A DNA stretch of 64,000 nucleotides from Massilia violaceinigra. GTDB taxonomy: Bacteria; Pseudomonadota; Gammaproteobacteria; Burkholderiales; Burkholderiaceae_D. Location of the stretch: positions 1,240,001 to 1,304,000 of the forward strand of contig NZ_CP024608.1 in the NCBI RefSeq assembly GCF_002752675.1, read 5' to 3'. The stretch's first letter is position 1. The number at the start of each line of letters is the position of its first letter. The translations under genes and the position numbers were made by a program. Of the stretch, positions 1 through 9,104 are shown one piece after another. The notes beneath the pieces are model-generated. The model was not told where the DNA came from. It searched no databases and saw only the letters and a program-made list of their open reading frames with translations.

Positions 1-324
1 AAGCTGGCGGCCAGTTTGCCGCCCGGGCAGGAACTCAAGGTGGAGGTGCTCGACCTTGACCTGGCTGGCCAGACCAAGCCGAATTTTCGCGGTGGCCAGG
101 ATTTGCGGGTGATGAACGGCGGCGCCGACTGGCCGCATATTCATCTGCGCTACAGCATCAGCGAGGGTGGCAAGGTGCTCAAGTCGGGCGAGGAAAAGCT
201 GAGCAATATGCAGTATCTGCACCGGATGAATTCGTACGGCAACAACGAGCTGCTGCGCTACGAGAAGCAGATGCTCGATGACTGGTTCAAGCAGACCGTG
301 GCGGCGCGCCAGGCGACGCGCTAG
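1..324 (+). CDS. DUF3016 family protein (5' end outside window)
   Basis: The frame is open from base 1 and ends at a TAG at 322-324, so only the C-terminal ~107 residues are present. The segment LEVEVLDLDLAG-like (here ELKVEVLDLDLAGQTKPNF), the following RVMNGGADWPHI and a basic/amphipathic C-terminus are typical of DUF3016 proteins, which are small exported proteins of unknown function in beta- and gammaproteobacteria. The TTG at 16 is not taken as the start, because the reading frame and the family similarity continue upstream. No function is proposed. Confidence 0.75.
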   Translation, partial: KLAASLPPGQELKVEVLDLDLAGQTKPNFRGGQDLRVMNGGADWPHIHLRYSISEGGKVLKSGEEKLSNMQYLHRMNSYGNNELLRYEKQMLDDWFKQTVAARQATR

Positions 325-357
325 GCGACGCGCTAGCCGTCTGGTCCGTCCGGCGCT

Positions 358-1284
358 TCAGCGGTTGCCGGCCGCCGCCTTGGCGCGCTCGGCCATCACA
401 TCCCTGACCGTGTAATCGGTCGGCACGGCAAACAGCGCCGCCGCCGGTTCCTCGCGCTTGATGTTGGTCAGGCGGTAGATCCGCTCGCCGCTACGCGGGT
501 CGGTGTGCTTGCTGTACACGGTCACCTTCAGGTCCGGCGCATACCAGCTTTCGTGCGACACCACGATGGCATTGCGGTTGCCGACTTCGCCGGCGGGAAT
601 CTCGTAGGTGCGCAGCTTGCCGTCCGCCTTGATGCCGTCGATGTCCTTGCTGCCCAGCTCGCGCGTGCTGGCCTTGGAAGCCCAGCGCATGTCGCCGAAG
701 GCCCCCGCCATGGCCGGGCCGAGGCGCGCACCGGCCATGCTGTCGGCGATCTGGATGCGCACCTTTTCCTGGAACTGCTTGCGCGCTTCGCCATCGCCCC
801 GTTCGACGCCTTTGACGATGACGTCCTCGGCGTCCGCGCGGCGCTCGGGCAGCTTGCCGTCGGCGCGCAGTTGCGCCATCCGGGCCTGGGCGGCGGCGCG
901 CGCAGCTGCGCTCGGGTCGGCCACCCGGGTCGCGCTTTTCTGGCGCGGGTTGAGGATGTAGGTGACCCCTTCGGCCGGCTCGTACAGGGTAATGGTGCGC
1001 ACGTCGCCGCTCGCATCGCGGATTTCCTGGCGCGTGCGGCCGGCGCTGTCGCGGTAATTCATGGTGTTGCTGGTGCGGCTGATCTCGTTGCCGTCGGCCA
1101 GGCGCTGCATCTGTTCCGATACCGCTTCGGCGCTGTAGGGCGCGTTCTTGACGGCCTTGCCGTGCATCGGCATCAGCGGACCGGTAAAGCGCAAGGGATC
1201 GGGCGGGGTGCTGACGGCGGCCTGCGCCGCGGGGAGCAGCGCGCTGCCGAGCAGAACGGCGAACAGGAGTGGGGTGGTGTGCAT
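358..1284 (-). CDS. Secreted protein of unknown function in an ECF sigma operon
   Basis: This is a 308-residue protein with a clear Sec signal peptide (hydrophobic core LLFAVLLGSALL, cleavage near AQA-AV at ~22). The rest is a soluble beta-rich domain with no catalytic motif I recognise. It contains a segment TMNYRDSAGRTRQEIRD and a C-terminal part resembling a periplasmic recognition domain. The start is supported by AAAGGA 7 nt before the ATG. It follows the putative anti-sigma gene by 26 nt in the same direction and is the third gene of a sigma / anti-sigma / secreted-protein unit. It may therefore be a periplasmic sensor or a target of that system; this is inference from context only. Confidence 0.75.
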   Translation of the reverse strand: MHTTPLLFAVLLGSALLPAAQAAVSTPPDPLRFTGPLMPMHGKAVKNAPYSAEAVSEQMQRLADGNEISRTSNTMNYRDSAGRTRQEIRDASGDVRTITLYEPAEGVTYILNPRQKSATRVADPSAAARAAAQARMAQLRADGKLPERRADAEDVIVKGVERGDGEARKQFQEKVRIQIADSMAGARLGPAMAGAFGDMRWASKASTRELGSKDIDGIKADGKLRTYEIPAGEVGNRNAIVVSHESWYAPDLKVTVYSKHTDPRSGERIYRLTNIKREEPAAALFAVPTDYTVRDVMAERAKAAAGNR

Positions 1285-1310
1285 GATGGTCCTTTCCGGG
1301 TTGAATGGGA

Positions 1311-1781
1311 TTACTGTGAACTCAGGCGCAGGGCCAGCGGCGCGCCGTCGGCGCCCACCAGCATTTCGGCGCGCACCGAGTCGCCCGCCGTGTCCGGGCT
1401 GACCGGCACGCCGAGCGAGGCCAGTTCGGTGCGTGGCAAGGTCGTTTCGAGCATGCGCGGATGGGGTTCCTGCTCGATCCGCTCTTGCGATGCGAGGGCG
1501 ATGAAGGCGAGGCCGTCGTCAAGCTGCAGCAGCGGCGCGTCGCCGGCGGCGCCGGGCAGGGGCGCGCGCACGATCAGCACGGCGAGCATCGCCGCCGCTG
1601 CGCTGCCCAGGCTGCCCGCCAGGCCCCATTGCGCCGGGGACAGGCGCTGATACCAGCGCTTGCGCGCAAACTGCGTGGCAAAGGCGGCCATCAGCGCCTG
1701 CTCCACGCGCTCAGGCGTGCTGCAATCGGCGGTAGCGCTGCGCAAGGCGGCGAGGGCGGGATCGATGGGGTCGTGGTTCAT
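1311..1781 (-). CDS. Putative membrane anti-sigma factor
   Basis: This is a 156-residue protein with a short cytoplasmic N-terminus (~45 residues), one transmembrane segment around residues 52-72 (WGLAGSLGSAAAAMLAVLIV) and a periplasmic remainder. That is the topology of anti-sigma factors encoded directly downstream of ECF sigma genes. No HxxxCxxC zinc-binding anti-sigma signature is visible, so this is not a ZAS-type protein. The gene lies 16 nt behind the ECF sigma stop codon and 26 nt ahead of a secreted-protein gene. The assignment rests mainly on position and topology. Confidence 0.55.
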   Translation of the reverse strand: MNHDPIDPALAALRSATADCSTPERVEQALMAAFATQFARKRWYQRLSPAQWGLAGSLGSAAAAMLAVLIVRAPLPGAAGDAPLLQLDDGLAFIALASQERIEQEPHPRMLETTLPRTELASLGVPVSPDTAGDSVRAEMLVGADGAPLALRLSSQ

Positions 1782-1797
1782 GGCGCTCTTTCAGCAA

Positions 1798-2391
1798 TCA
1801 GTCGTGCAAGGCGGGACGGTAGGCCGCCAGCCGTTTGGCCAGCGCGGCGCGCCCGCGCGAGAGGCGCGAACGCACGGTGCCGATATCGATCTGGCAGATC
1901 TCGGCAATCTCCAGGTAGGACATGTCGTGCAGCTCGTAGAGGATGACGGCGTCGCGGTAGTGGGGCGCCAGCAGGCTTAGTGCGCGCCGCACCTGCTCGG
2001 CCAGTTCGTTGTCGAGCAGGCGCGCCAGCGGTTCGCCTTCCTCGCTGCCGGGCTCGAATGCGCTGTCGTCATCGTCGCCGGGATCGGGCAGGCTGGCCAA
2101 ACGCAGGCGCGGCTGCTCGTGCTTGAGGATCAGATTGCGCGCCACGCCGAACAAAAAGTGCAGCAGCAGCCCGCGCAGCGGGTCGTAGCGCACGCTCCCG
2201 GTCAGCAAACCCATGAACACTTCCTGGACGATATCGGCCGCCGTGTCGCCCGAGCCGGTGCGCAGCAGGGCGAAGCGGTACAGGGGCGCCTGATGGCGCT
2301 GGTACAGCGTCTGGAATGCCGCGCCCACGCCATCGCGCAGCTGGTGCAGCAGGTCGGTATCAAGCGGTGTGGGTGGGGGCGGCATCGTCAT
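1798..2391 (-). CDS. ECF-type RNA polymerase sigma factor
   Basis: This 197-residue sigma-70 family protein has only regions 2 and 4. Region 2 includes the segment DIVQEVFMGLL, followed by a region 2.4-like part around residues 50-80. A linker with an acidic run (DPGDDDDSAFEPGSEEGE, ~110-127) precedes region 4, whose helix-turn-helix is YLEIAEICQIDIGTVRSRLSR. It should direct RNA polymerase to a small regulon and be held by the membrane protein encoded immediately downstream. The three genes appear co-transcribed. The start ATG at 2391 has only a weak Shine-Dalgarno sequence. Confidence 0.88.
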   Translation of the reverse strand: MTMPPPPTPLDTDLLHQLRDGVGAAFQTLYQRHQAPLYRFALLRTGSGDTAADIVQEVFMGLLTGSVRYDPLRGLLLHFLFGVARNLILKHEQPRLRLASLPDPGDDDDSAFEPGSEEGEPLARLLDNELAEQVRRALSLLAPHYRDAVILYELHDMSYLEIAEICQIDIGTVRSRLSRGRAALAKRLAAYRPALHD

Positions 2392-2455
2392 GGTGGTCTC
2401 GTCCCTGTATTGCCGCCCGGGGACGAATAAGTTCCAACTATTTTTTGGCGATGAC

Positions 2456-2899
2456 TCAGTCGATCCAGTTCACGCGCGGGAATTTGGCGCGGAAATCGTC
2501 CGGCATCGTCACCACTTGCGTGGTTTTGTAGTTGAAGAAGACGAAACCGGACTTGGCCATGGCGATCTGTTTCTTGTCGCGCGGACGGCTCACGCGGAAG
2601 ATCAGGTCGCCGCCATATTTATTGAAATCCATCACGCCGACCTCGAACAGCAGCTGGTCGCGCGCATGCGCTTCGGCGCGGTAGGTGGTGGCCATGTCGG
2701 TGACGATGATGCCGGTGCCGTCGCGCTCGGTTTCGGCGATGCCGAATTCGTACAGGAAGCGCGCACGCGCTTCGGAAATCATCGAAATCATCGAGTCGTT
2801 GCCGAGGTGGTTGGCGCCGTTGATGTCGGTTACGCGCACGGTCAGCGGGGTGGTGTAGCAGTACTGCTCTTCCGGAAATTCAAGGATCAGGCGGGCCAT
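2456..2899 (-). CDS. Hotdog-fold acyl-CoA thioesterase family protein
   Basis: This 147-residue protein has the single hotdog domain of 4-hydroxybenzoyl-CoA-thioesterase-like enzymes. The expected pattern is seen: RVTDINGANHLGND near residues 22-35 (catalytic Asp/Asn-His-hGN region), the long helix with ARARFLYEF, and the strands MATTYRAEAHARDQLLFEV and KSGFVFFNYKT. It probably hydrolyses an acyl-CoA or acyl-ACP thioester in the cytoplasm; the substrate cannot be told. It stands alone between the sigma operon and the sugar dehydrogenase gene. The Shine-Dalgarno sequence at this start is poor. Confidence 0.75.
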   Translation of the reverse strand: MARLILEFPEEQYCYTTPLTVRVTDINGANHLGNDSMISMISEARARFLYEFGIAETERDGTGIIVTDMATTYRAEAHARDQLLFEVGVMDFNKYGGDLIFRVSRPRDKKQIAMAKSGFVFFNYKTTQVVTMPDDFRAKFPRVNWID

Positions 2900-2997
2900 A
2901 AGGGTACCGGTTCGTGAAAGGCGGGGCGAACGCCGATTCTAGCGCGTCACGCTCCGCCCGACCGATTTGTTACCGCACCGGCTACCGTGCGGTCTTG

Positions 2998-4431
2998 TCA
3001 GGACGTACCCGCGCGCACGATCCGGTAGACCTTGCCGGTGGCGGCGATCATGTACAGCTCGCCGTTGCCATCCTGGCCGAACGATTGCACGGCGTCGATG
3101 TCGGGAATGGCCCAGCTGGCCGGTTCGGTGACACCGTTGTCCTTGTACAGGAAGCTCTTGAGGTAGCCGCCGCAATAGTCGGAATAGAAGTAGCGCCCGG
3201 CCAGTTCCGCAATCGCCTTGCCGCGGTAGACGTAACCGCCCGTGATCGAGCAGCCGTTGATCTTGTTGGGGCCGTGCTCGTACTCGAATGCGGGCAGGGT
3301 CAGCCCGGACTTGTCGCAGATGGCCGCGTTGTAGCACAGCGACGCTTCCATGATGTTCCAGCCGTAGTTCAGGCCGCCCTGGGAAATGCCGGCGATGTCG
3401 ACTTCCTCGCGCTTGCCCTGGCCGACGTCGGCGATGTACAGGCGGTCGGCGTCGAAGGCGTAGCGCCATGGATTGCGCAGGCCGGAGGCCCAGATCTCGG
3501 CGCGGCGCCCGGCCTGTCCGGCGAAGGGATTGGTCGGAGGAATGACGTACGGCTGCGCGCCCCGCGAATTGGCCACGTCCAGGCGCAGCATTTTGCCGAG
3601 CAACACGTTGAGGTTTTGGGCATTGCCGTTCGGGTCGCCCGCGCCGCCGCCGTCGCCCGTGGCCAGGTACAGGAAGCCGTCCGGGCCGAAGCTGACCAGG
3701 CCGCCGTAGTGGTTGGTGGCGCCGGGGTGGGGGATGCGGATGATTTCCAGTACCGCGGTCGGTTCGGCCAGGTTGCGGTTGGCGGAGGACACGCTGTGCC
3801 GCTCGACCACGATGTTGTTGCCGGCGTCGGTGTAGTAGATGAAGAACCAGCCGTTGCTGGCGTACTGGGGATGGAAGGCCATCGACAGCAGGCCGCCTTC
3901 GCCAGTGGCGGCGACCCGGTTGCGGATGTCGAGGAAGGGCGTGCCCAGCAGTGCGCCATCCTGCATGACGAGGATGCGGCCGCTGCGTTCCACGATGAAC
4001 TGGCGCGCGTCGCCGCTGGGGGCGGTGAGGAATACGGCGCCGCTCACGCTGGCCACTTCGCGCACGCCGAGCGCCAGGGTGCTGCTGCCGTAGCTGACGT
4101 TGACGATGGCGGTGCCGCCATCGGCCACAGTGGCGCTTTGGACCGGCGCGGCGGCGCTCCAGCTCAGGTTGCCGCTCAGGATGCTGTCGGCGGTGACGGT
4201 ATAGCTGCCGGCCTTCAGTCCGGTCAGGGTTTGCCCCGCGCTGATGGTTTTTGCGTAGGATGCCGGGCCGCTGATGCGCACGGCCGCGGGCAGGCCGGCG
4301 GGCAGGTTGGCCAGGTTGACGGTCAGGGCACCGTTGCCGGCTGGCGGCTTGTCGTCGTCCGAGCCGCCGCAGGCGGACAGCAGAAGCATGGCGAGCGCGG
4401 CCAGGATGGTCCGCAGGTGGCGTGTGAGCAT
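2998..4431 (-). CDS. PQQ-dependent sugar dehydrogenase (sorbosone-type), lipoprotein
   Basis: This 477-residue exported protein begins with a lipoprotein signal (AMLLLSACGG), then a ~90-residue Ig/PEGA-like domain (NLPAGLPAAVRISGPASY), then the six-bladed propeller of the glucose/sorbosone dehydrogenase family. Propeller motifs seen are LLSMAFHPQY with the family's conserved His, FGPDGFLYLATGDGGGAGDP (PQQ/calcium region), GLRNPWRYAFD and YIADVGQGKREEVD. It probably oxidises an aldose or related sugar in the periplasm using PQQ. The ATG at 4431 was chosen because GGAGGA lies 5 nt upstream; the open frame runs further upstream without a signal sequence. A decayed gene from a different PQQ-enzyme branch lies at 60504-61110. 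Confidence 0.85.
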   Translation of the reverse strand: MLTRHLRTILAALAMLLLSACGGSDDDKPPAGNGALTVNLANLPAGLPAAVRISGPASYAKTISAGQTLTGLKAGSYTVTADSILSGNLSWSAAAPVQSATVADGGTAIVNVSYGSSTLALGVREVASVSGAVFLTAPSGDARQFIVERSGRILVMQDGALLGTPFLDIRNRVAATGEGGLLSMAFHPQYASNGWFFIYYTDAGNNIVVERHSVSSANRNLAEPTAVLEIIRIPHPGATNHYGGLVSFGPDGFLYLATGDGGGAGDPNGNAQNLNVLLGKMLRLDVANSRGAQPYVIPPTNPFAGQAGRRAEIWASGLRNPWRYAFDADRLYIADVGQGKREEVDIAGISQGGLNYGWNIMEASLCYNAAICDKSGLTLPAFEYEHGPNKINGCSITGGYVYRGKAIAELAGRYFYSDYCGGYLKSFLYKDNGVTEPASWAIPDIDAVQSFGQDGNGELYMIAATGKVYRIVRAGTS

Positions 4432-4507
4432 GTCATCCTCCGCAGTGTCTTGAGCGATTGACAATACTGGCCGTGCCGGTACCGGTCTGTGCGCCATCGC
4501 ACGCCGT

Positions 4508-5722
4508 TCAGCGGGCAGTGGCGGCGGCCGGGGAGCTGCTGCGCACGGCTAGCAGATAGAACAGGAGCGAGGCCAGCGAACAGCCCAGCAGCAGCGAAAA
4601 CAGCAGCGCCGGCGAGGAGTTGAACTGGAGCAGGGCGGCGATGGCGATGGGGCCGGCGGCGCGCGCGATCAGCGCCGGTCCGGCCAGGGCGCCGGAAATG
4701 GCGCCATAGTTGCGCGCGCCGAACAGGATCTGCGGCAAGGTGCCGCGCACGATGGTCAGAATGCCGATGGACAGGCCGTACAGCACGCAGAACAGTGCCA
4801 CCGCGACCTGGTGCTGGCCCCAGAACAGCACGGCCAGCAAGGCGCCGGGCAAGACCGCGAAGCAGAAGGTGCCGCTCGCCTGCGGGCGCGCGTGGCGGGC
4901 CATGCGCATTTCGCCGAGCCGGCCGGCCACTTGCATCGGCCCGATCAGCGCGGCCATCCACACCACGCTGGACAAGGCGTGGCCATAGGATTGCAGGATG
5001 GGAATCAGGTGCGCCGACAGCGCCGAGAAGATGAAACTGTTGGCCGAAAACGCAAAGGCGAGCTTCCAGAAGGCGGGATGGCGCAGCGCCTGGCGCAGGC
5101 TGAAATCGGCACCGGCCGCGGCTTGCTTGTGCATCTGGGCGGCTTCGGGCGGCGTACTGAGCAACAAGTGCAGCGGCATGCACAGCAGCAGCTGGACCAG
5201 CCCGTAGGCCAGGTAGGTCGTGCGCCAGCCAGCGATGCCGTTCAGGTGCACCGTCAGGGGCCAGAACACGGTGCTGGCGAAGCCGCCGAACAGGGTGAGG
5301 GTGGAGATCGCCCCGCGCGCGCGCATGCCGAACTGGCGGTTGAGGGTGGCGAAGGCGGCGTCGTACAGCACGGCCGGCATGGCGGCGCCGAGCACGGTCC
5401 AGGCCAGGTAGTACGCAGTGGCGCCCCGGGCCTGGCTCAGCATGATGAAGCCGAGGCCGCACAGCAGCGAGCCGCCGGCCATGACCAGGCGCCCGCCATG
5501 GCGGTCGATCAGGATGCCGGACGGGGTGGCGGTGATGCCGGCCACCAGCAGGCACCAGGAAAAAGCGCCGAACACGGCGGCGCGCGGCAAGGCCAGCTCG
5601 CGCGCGATATCGTGGGCCACGACGGCGAAGGCGTAGTACAGCGTGCCCCAGGACAGGATCTGGGTGACGGCGAGAATGGCGATGGTGGCGATGGTGGCGA
5701 CGGGGCGGGGAGGGCGGTCCAT
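4508..5722 (-). CDS. Major facilitator superfamily transporter
   Basis: This protein of about 404 residues has roughly twelve hydrophobic helices. Helix 1 is IATIAILAVTQILSWGTLYY, and a cytoplasmic loop with the MFS signature (GILIDRHGGRLVMAGG) follows helix 2. The N-terminal sequence resembles MFS members related to oxalate/formate and monocarboxylate carriers. The substrate is unknown. The ATG at 5722 is preferred because it begins just before helix 1; an upstream ATG at 5761 would add 13 residues. The gene follows the sugar dehydrogenase by 76 nt in the same strand order (MFS first), but no functional link is evident. Confidence 0.8.
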   Translation of the reverse strand: MDRPPRPVATIATIAILAVTQILSWGTLYYAFAVVAHDIARELALPRAAVFGAFSWCLLVAGITATPSGILIDRHGGRLVMAGGSLLCGLGFIMLSQARGATAYYLAWTVLGAAMPAVLYDAAFATLNRQFGMRARGAISTLTLFGGFASTVFWPLTVHLNGIAGWRTTYLAYGLVQLLLCMPLHLLLSTPPEAAQMHKQAAAGADFSLRQALRHPAFWKLAFAFSANSFIFSALSAHLIPILQSYGHALSSVVWMAALIGPMQVAGRLGEMRMARHARPQASGTFCFAVLPGALLAVLFWGQHQVAVALFCVLYGLSIGILTIVRGTLPQILFGARNYGAISGALAGPALIARAAGPIAIAALLQFNSSPALLFSLLLGCSLASLLFYLLAVRSSSPAAATAR

Positions 5723-5848
5723 GGGGTGGCTTGCTTGCGCGTGGTTGGCGCAAGGGCGCACCCGACGATTGTACGAGTATCCGAAAAATATTGCTGACGG
5801 TCATGTTCCGCCGCGAAGGGGGCGCGGGCCGGCGCGAACGGGGCCGAT

Positions 5849-7834
5849 TCAGGCGCTCAGCATTATCCGCGCGTGCAGCAGCGTCTCGAACTCGTCGGGC
5901 GGCAGCGGTCCGCCGAACAGGAAACCCTGGCCGTAATCGCAGCCGGCCCGGCGCAGGATCTGGTATTGCTGTTCGGTTTCCACGCCTTCGGCAATGACTT
6001 TCAGCCCCAGCTTGTGCGCCATGACGATGATGGCCTCGCACAGCGCCACGTTGGCCGCGTCGTGCTCCAGATTGTAGACGAAGGATTTGTCGATCTTGAG
6101 GTAGTCCAGGTTGAACTTGCGCAGGTAGGACAGCGAGGAATAGCCGGTGCCGAAATCGTCGAGCGAAATCTTGATGCCGGCCTGCTGGAAGGCCAGCAAC
6201 TGCTTCATCACCGCGCTGTTGGACGCCAGCAGCAGCCCCTCGGTGATCTCCAGGCCCACTTCGGGCGGGCCGGCGCTGCCGTTGAGATCGAACGAGTTGT
6301 CGGTCAGCCAGTGGCGGCAGTTTTCGCCGTTGGTGTGATAGAACTGGGCCGGCGACACATTGATGTTGACCGTCAGCTGCTTGTCGAAACTGCGCCAGCG
6401 GCGCGCGTGCGCCAGCGCCTTGCGAAACACCCAGTTGCCGATCGTGACGATCTGGCCGGTGTGCTCGGCGATGGGGATGAAGTCGACCGGACTGACCGCC
6501 CCGCGCGCCGGATGCTGCCAGCGCACCAGCGCCTCGGCCTTGCGGATGCGCCCGTCATTCATGTCGACGATAGGCTGGAAATAGACCTCGAGCTGCTCTT
6601 CGTCTATGGCCCGGCGCAGCTCGTTGCTGATCGCCATGCGCGCCTGCGCCGCCTCCTGCATGCTGGGCGTGAAATAGGTGAAGCGGTTGCGGCCATTGTC
6701 CTTGGACTGGTACATGGCCTGGTCGGCGTTGCGCAGCAGCTCGCCCGCCGACTGCGCGTCGCGCGGGTACATGGTGATGCCGATGCTGGCCGAAATATAC
6801 GCCAGTTCATTTCCGAGCAGGAAAGGCTTGGCCAGGTCGTTGCGGATTTTCTGGGCCACGTTGGTGACCGTGTCGACATTGTGCAGTTCGCTCAGGGTGA
6901 TGGTGAACTCGTCGCCGCCCAGGCGCGCCACGGTATCGCTCTCGCGCACATAGGTTTGCAGGCGCTGGCCGACCTGCTTGAGCAGCATGTCGCCCACCTG
7001 GTGGCCGAGCGTGTCGTTGATTTCCTTGAAGTGGTCGAGGTCGATGAACAGCAGGGCCAGCGGCAGCCCGCTGCGGTGGGCTTTTTTGATGTCCATTTCC
7101 AGCCGGTCCTGGAACACATTGCGGTTGGGCAGTCCGGTCAGGCGGTCGATGTTCACTTCACGCAGCGCCTGTTCGATCAACTGGCGGTCGCGCACCTCGG
7201 TCGAGAGCGAATAGGCTTGCTGCTGCAACGATGCAATCGTGCGCTGGAGCATGTGCACATTGGCCGCCGGATCGTAGCTTTCGGCCGGCAGCACGTGGGT
7301 GTGCAGGGTGCACACTTCGTCGAACATGGGCGCGTCGGCGGCCGACGGAAAGGCGTTGAGCGGATAGGCGCACAGCAGCTCGAAATCGAACTGGCGCTGC
7401 AGGTTGTTGAAAAAGCGCTCGACCCGGATGGCGGCGTCGTGCTTGCCCACGGCATTGAGCGAGCAGTGCGAGGTGGCGCACAGGATCGCCACCATTTCGC
7501 CGAACACGCACACGCGGCCGCGATGCGGCTCGCTGGCCTTGCGGATGACGTTGCCGATGGCGGTGCGGAAGCGCCCCTCGTCGGGCAAGCCATTTTCCAT
7601 GAACATGGGCAGCATGTGATCGGCGTGCAAGGCCAGGTAGCTGCCGTTGGCGCTGCGGCCCTGCGCGTCGACCAGCCCGCGCGCGAGCAGGTTCTCGTGC
7701 AGCATGTCGAGATGGCCGCTGGTGGCAATGGCAATGCCCTTGTCGCCACGCTCGAGGGCGTCGCCGATGTAGTCGGCCAGGCCCTTGATGAGAAAGACGT
7801 CGTCCTCGTAAAACTGGACCAGATGATCGTTCAT
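5849..7834 (-). CDS. MEDS-GGDEF-EAL signalling protein
   Basis: This is a 661-residue cytoplasmic protein. Residues ~1-190 match the MEDS sensor domain (begins HLVQFYEDDVFLIKGLADYI), a degenerate RecA-like module known from DcmR and other methylotroph sensors. Then come a short coiled stretch, a GGDEF domain with an intact GGDEF at residues 306-310, and a C-terminal EAL domain with E-A-L at 434-436 and the DDFGTGYSSLSYL and EGVET motifs. Both cyclic-di-GMP synthesis and hydrolysis motifs are intact, so the net activity cannot be predicted. No transmembrane segment is present. It is monocistronic: a neighbouring lipoprotein gene ends 43 nt upstream. Confidence 0.92.
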   Translation of the reverse strand: MNDHLVQFYEDDVFLIKGLADYIGDALERGDKGIAIATSGHLDMLHENLLARGLVDAQGRSANGSYLALHADHMLPMFMENGLPDEGRFRTAIGNVIRKASEPHRGRVCVFGEMVAILCATSHCSLNAVGKHDAAIRVERFFNNLQRQFDFELLCAYPLNAFPSAADAPMFDEVCTLHTHVLPAESYDPAANVHMLQRTIASLQQQAYSLSTEVRDRQLIEQALREVNIDRLTGLPNRNVFQDRLEMDIKKAHRSGLPLALLFIDLDHFKEINDTLGHQVGDMLLKQVGQRLQTYVRESDTVARLGGDEFTITLSELHNVDTVTNVAQKIRNDLAKPFLLGNELAYISASIGITMYPRDAQSAGELLRNADQAMYQSKDNGRNRFTYFTPSMQEAAQARMAISNELRRAIDEEQLEVYFQPIVDMNDGRIRKAEALVRWQHPARGAVSPVDFIPIAEHTGQIVTIGNWVFRKALAHARRWRSFDKQLTVNINVSPAQFYHTNGENCRHWLTDNSFDLNGSAGPPEVGLEITEGLLLASNSAVMKQLLAFQQAGIKISLDDFGTGYSSLSYLRKFNLDYLKIDKSFVYNLEHDAANVALCEAIIVMAHKLGLKVIAEGVETEQQYQILRRAGCDYGQGFLFGGPLPPDEFETLLHARIMLSA

Positions 7835-7876
7835 GCGATCCCCGCGAAGGGGTGATGGAACCAGTTAGACGACGTC

Positions 7877-8209
7877 TTAGCGGATAGGTTCCCCCGCCGG
7901 GCCAGAAATATGGCTGCGCCGGCGCATTTTTCGTACCACGCCCTGGGCGTCGAGCAGCACGACGATTTCCTCGAAGCCGGCGCCGGGCACGGCCAGCTGG
8001 TACAGCCAGGCTTCATACCCGCTGTCGAAGCGGACCTTGTGCGTGGGGCCCAGGCTGGCCAGCAGGCTGGCGCGGGTCGATTCGCCAGGGCGGATGACGC
8101 TGCCCACCTGCGCCGCGCTCACCTGCGTGCCCGGCGGCGGCGCCGGCGTACTGGCGCAGGCGCCCAGCAGCAGCGCCAGCAAGGGGAAGCAATGCCTCGC
8201 CGGGATCAT
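7877..8209 (-). CDS. Small BamE/SmpA-like lipoprotein
   Basis: This 110-residue protein has a lipoprotein signal (LLALLLGACAS). The mature part has the pattern of the small outer-membrane SmpA/BamE-like fold: a motif Gx(I)RPGESTRASLLASLGPTHKVRFDSGYEAWLY followed by a strand and the turn LLDAQGVVRKM. It is not BamE itself, which is usually encoded elsewhere and has a different core. Its start codon overlaps the stop of the upstream secreted-protein gene (8206-8209), so the two are translationally coupled. Confidence 0.65.
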   Translation of the reverse strand: MIPARHCFPLLALLLGACASTPAPPPGTQVSAAQVGSVIRPGESTRASLLASLGPTHKVRFDSGYEAWLYQLAVPGAGFEEIVVLLDAQGVVRKMRRRSHISGPAGEPIR

Positions 8210-9024
8210 GGTGTGGCCCCCGGCGCATCGTCCATGTAGTCGAATTCGACGATGCTGTCATCGGGCCAGCCGGGGTCGAAAATCGGGGCGTAGTAGCTGC
8301 GCTCGAGCAGCACCTGGCAATCGCAAAAGCGCAAGTCGGAGGCAGCCAACCGGCCGCCGGCGTACAGCATGCTGAAGGGCAGCACCTCGCTACGCGCGCC
8401 GTGGCGCACGGTCACGCCAAACACGGGCCGATCGGTGAAGAACAGGTAGTTGCCGTCGGCGCTGTTGCACACCTGGTCGGCGCTGCTCAGGGCGTCCGAC
8501 AGCCAGCCGAAGATGGGCGAGCTGTTCGACACCAGGCCCGCGTCGATGCCGACCCGGCATTCAAGCCGCAGGTCGCCCAGCCGGCGCGTGCCGGGCGCCA
8601 GGCCCGGGCTGTGGATGGCGGCGCGCCAGGTCAGGCTGTCGCCGCGCCGGTTGGCCACCACGGCGGCGTCTTCGCGCACGGCCTGTTCGTTATGCGGCAA
8701 TACGAAACTGTGGTCCGCATCGAGCGCGAGCGGCACGCTGACGCGCTCGCCCGCGATGCGCAGCGCCACTCCGGCCATGTCGGTGGTGGGCAGGCGCGGC
8801 AGCAGGCGGAAACGCAGGCTGGCGGCGGGCGCGAGCGCATGGTCGCGCTCGAAACGGGCTAGCCCGGCCAGCATCTTGCGGTAGGACTTGTCGACCGGAT
8901 CGCGCACGTAGGGAACGATCACGGTCTGGATCGGCGCGGGCACAGGGACCGGGACCGCGCGCGCGGGCAGGCAGGCCATGGCAAGGATGGCAACAACAAT
9001 GCGGGACAATGATGGCAGGGACAT
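8206..9024 (-). CDS. Secreted protein of unknown function
   Basis: This protein of about 272 residues has a Sec signal peptide (IVVAILAMACLPARA, cleavage before VPVPVP). The mature region has no motif that I recognise. It has several cysteines (LRLECRVG, ADQVCNS, LRFCDCQ) that could form disulphides and an acidic C-terminus (FDYMDDAPGATP). ATG 9024 is preferred over a GTG at 9045, which would add seven residues ahead of the signal peptide. The 4-nt overlap with the downstream lipoprotein gene suggests a two-gene envelope unit. Confidence 0.65.
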   Translation of the reverse strand: MSLPSLSRIVVAILAMACLPARAVPVPVPAPIQTVIVPYVRDPVDKSYRKMLAGLARFERDHALAPAASLRFRLLPRLPTTDMAGVALRIAGERVSVPLALDADHSFVLPHNEQAVREDAAVVANRRGDSLTWRAAIHSPGLAPGTRRLGDLRLECRVGIDAGLVSNSSPIFGWLSDALSSADQVCNSADGNYLFFTDRPVFGVTVRHGARSEVLPFSMLYAGGRLAASDLRFCDCQVLLERSYYAPIFDPGWPDDSIVEFDYMDDAPGATP

Positions 9025-9104
9025 AAGTCCGGCCGGCGGCGCCACTGTGGCGCCGCGTCCGCCGGGGCGGCGCGCGCAGGCTGCGGCGCCGTCCGGCCGG
9101 GAGC

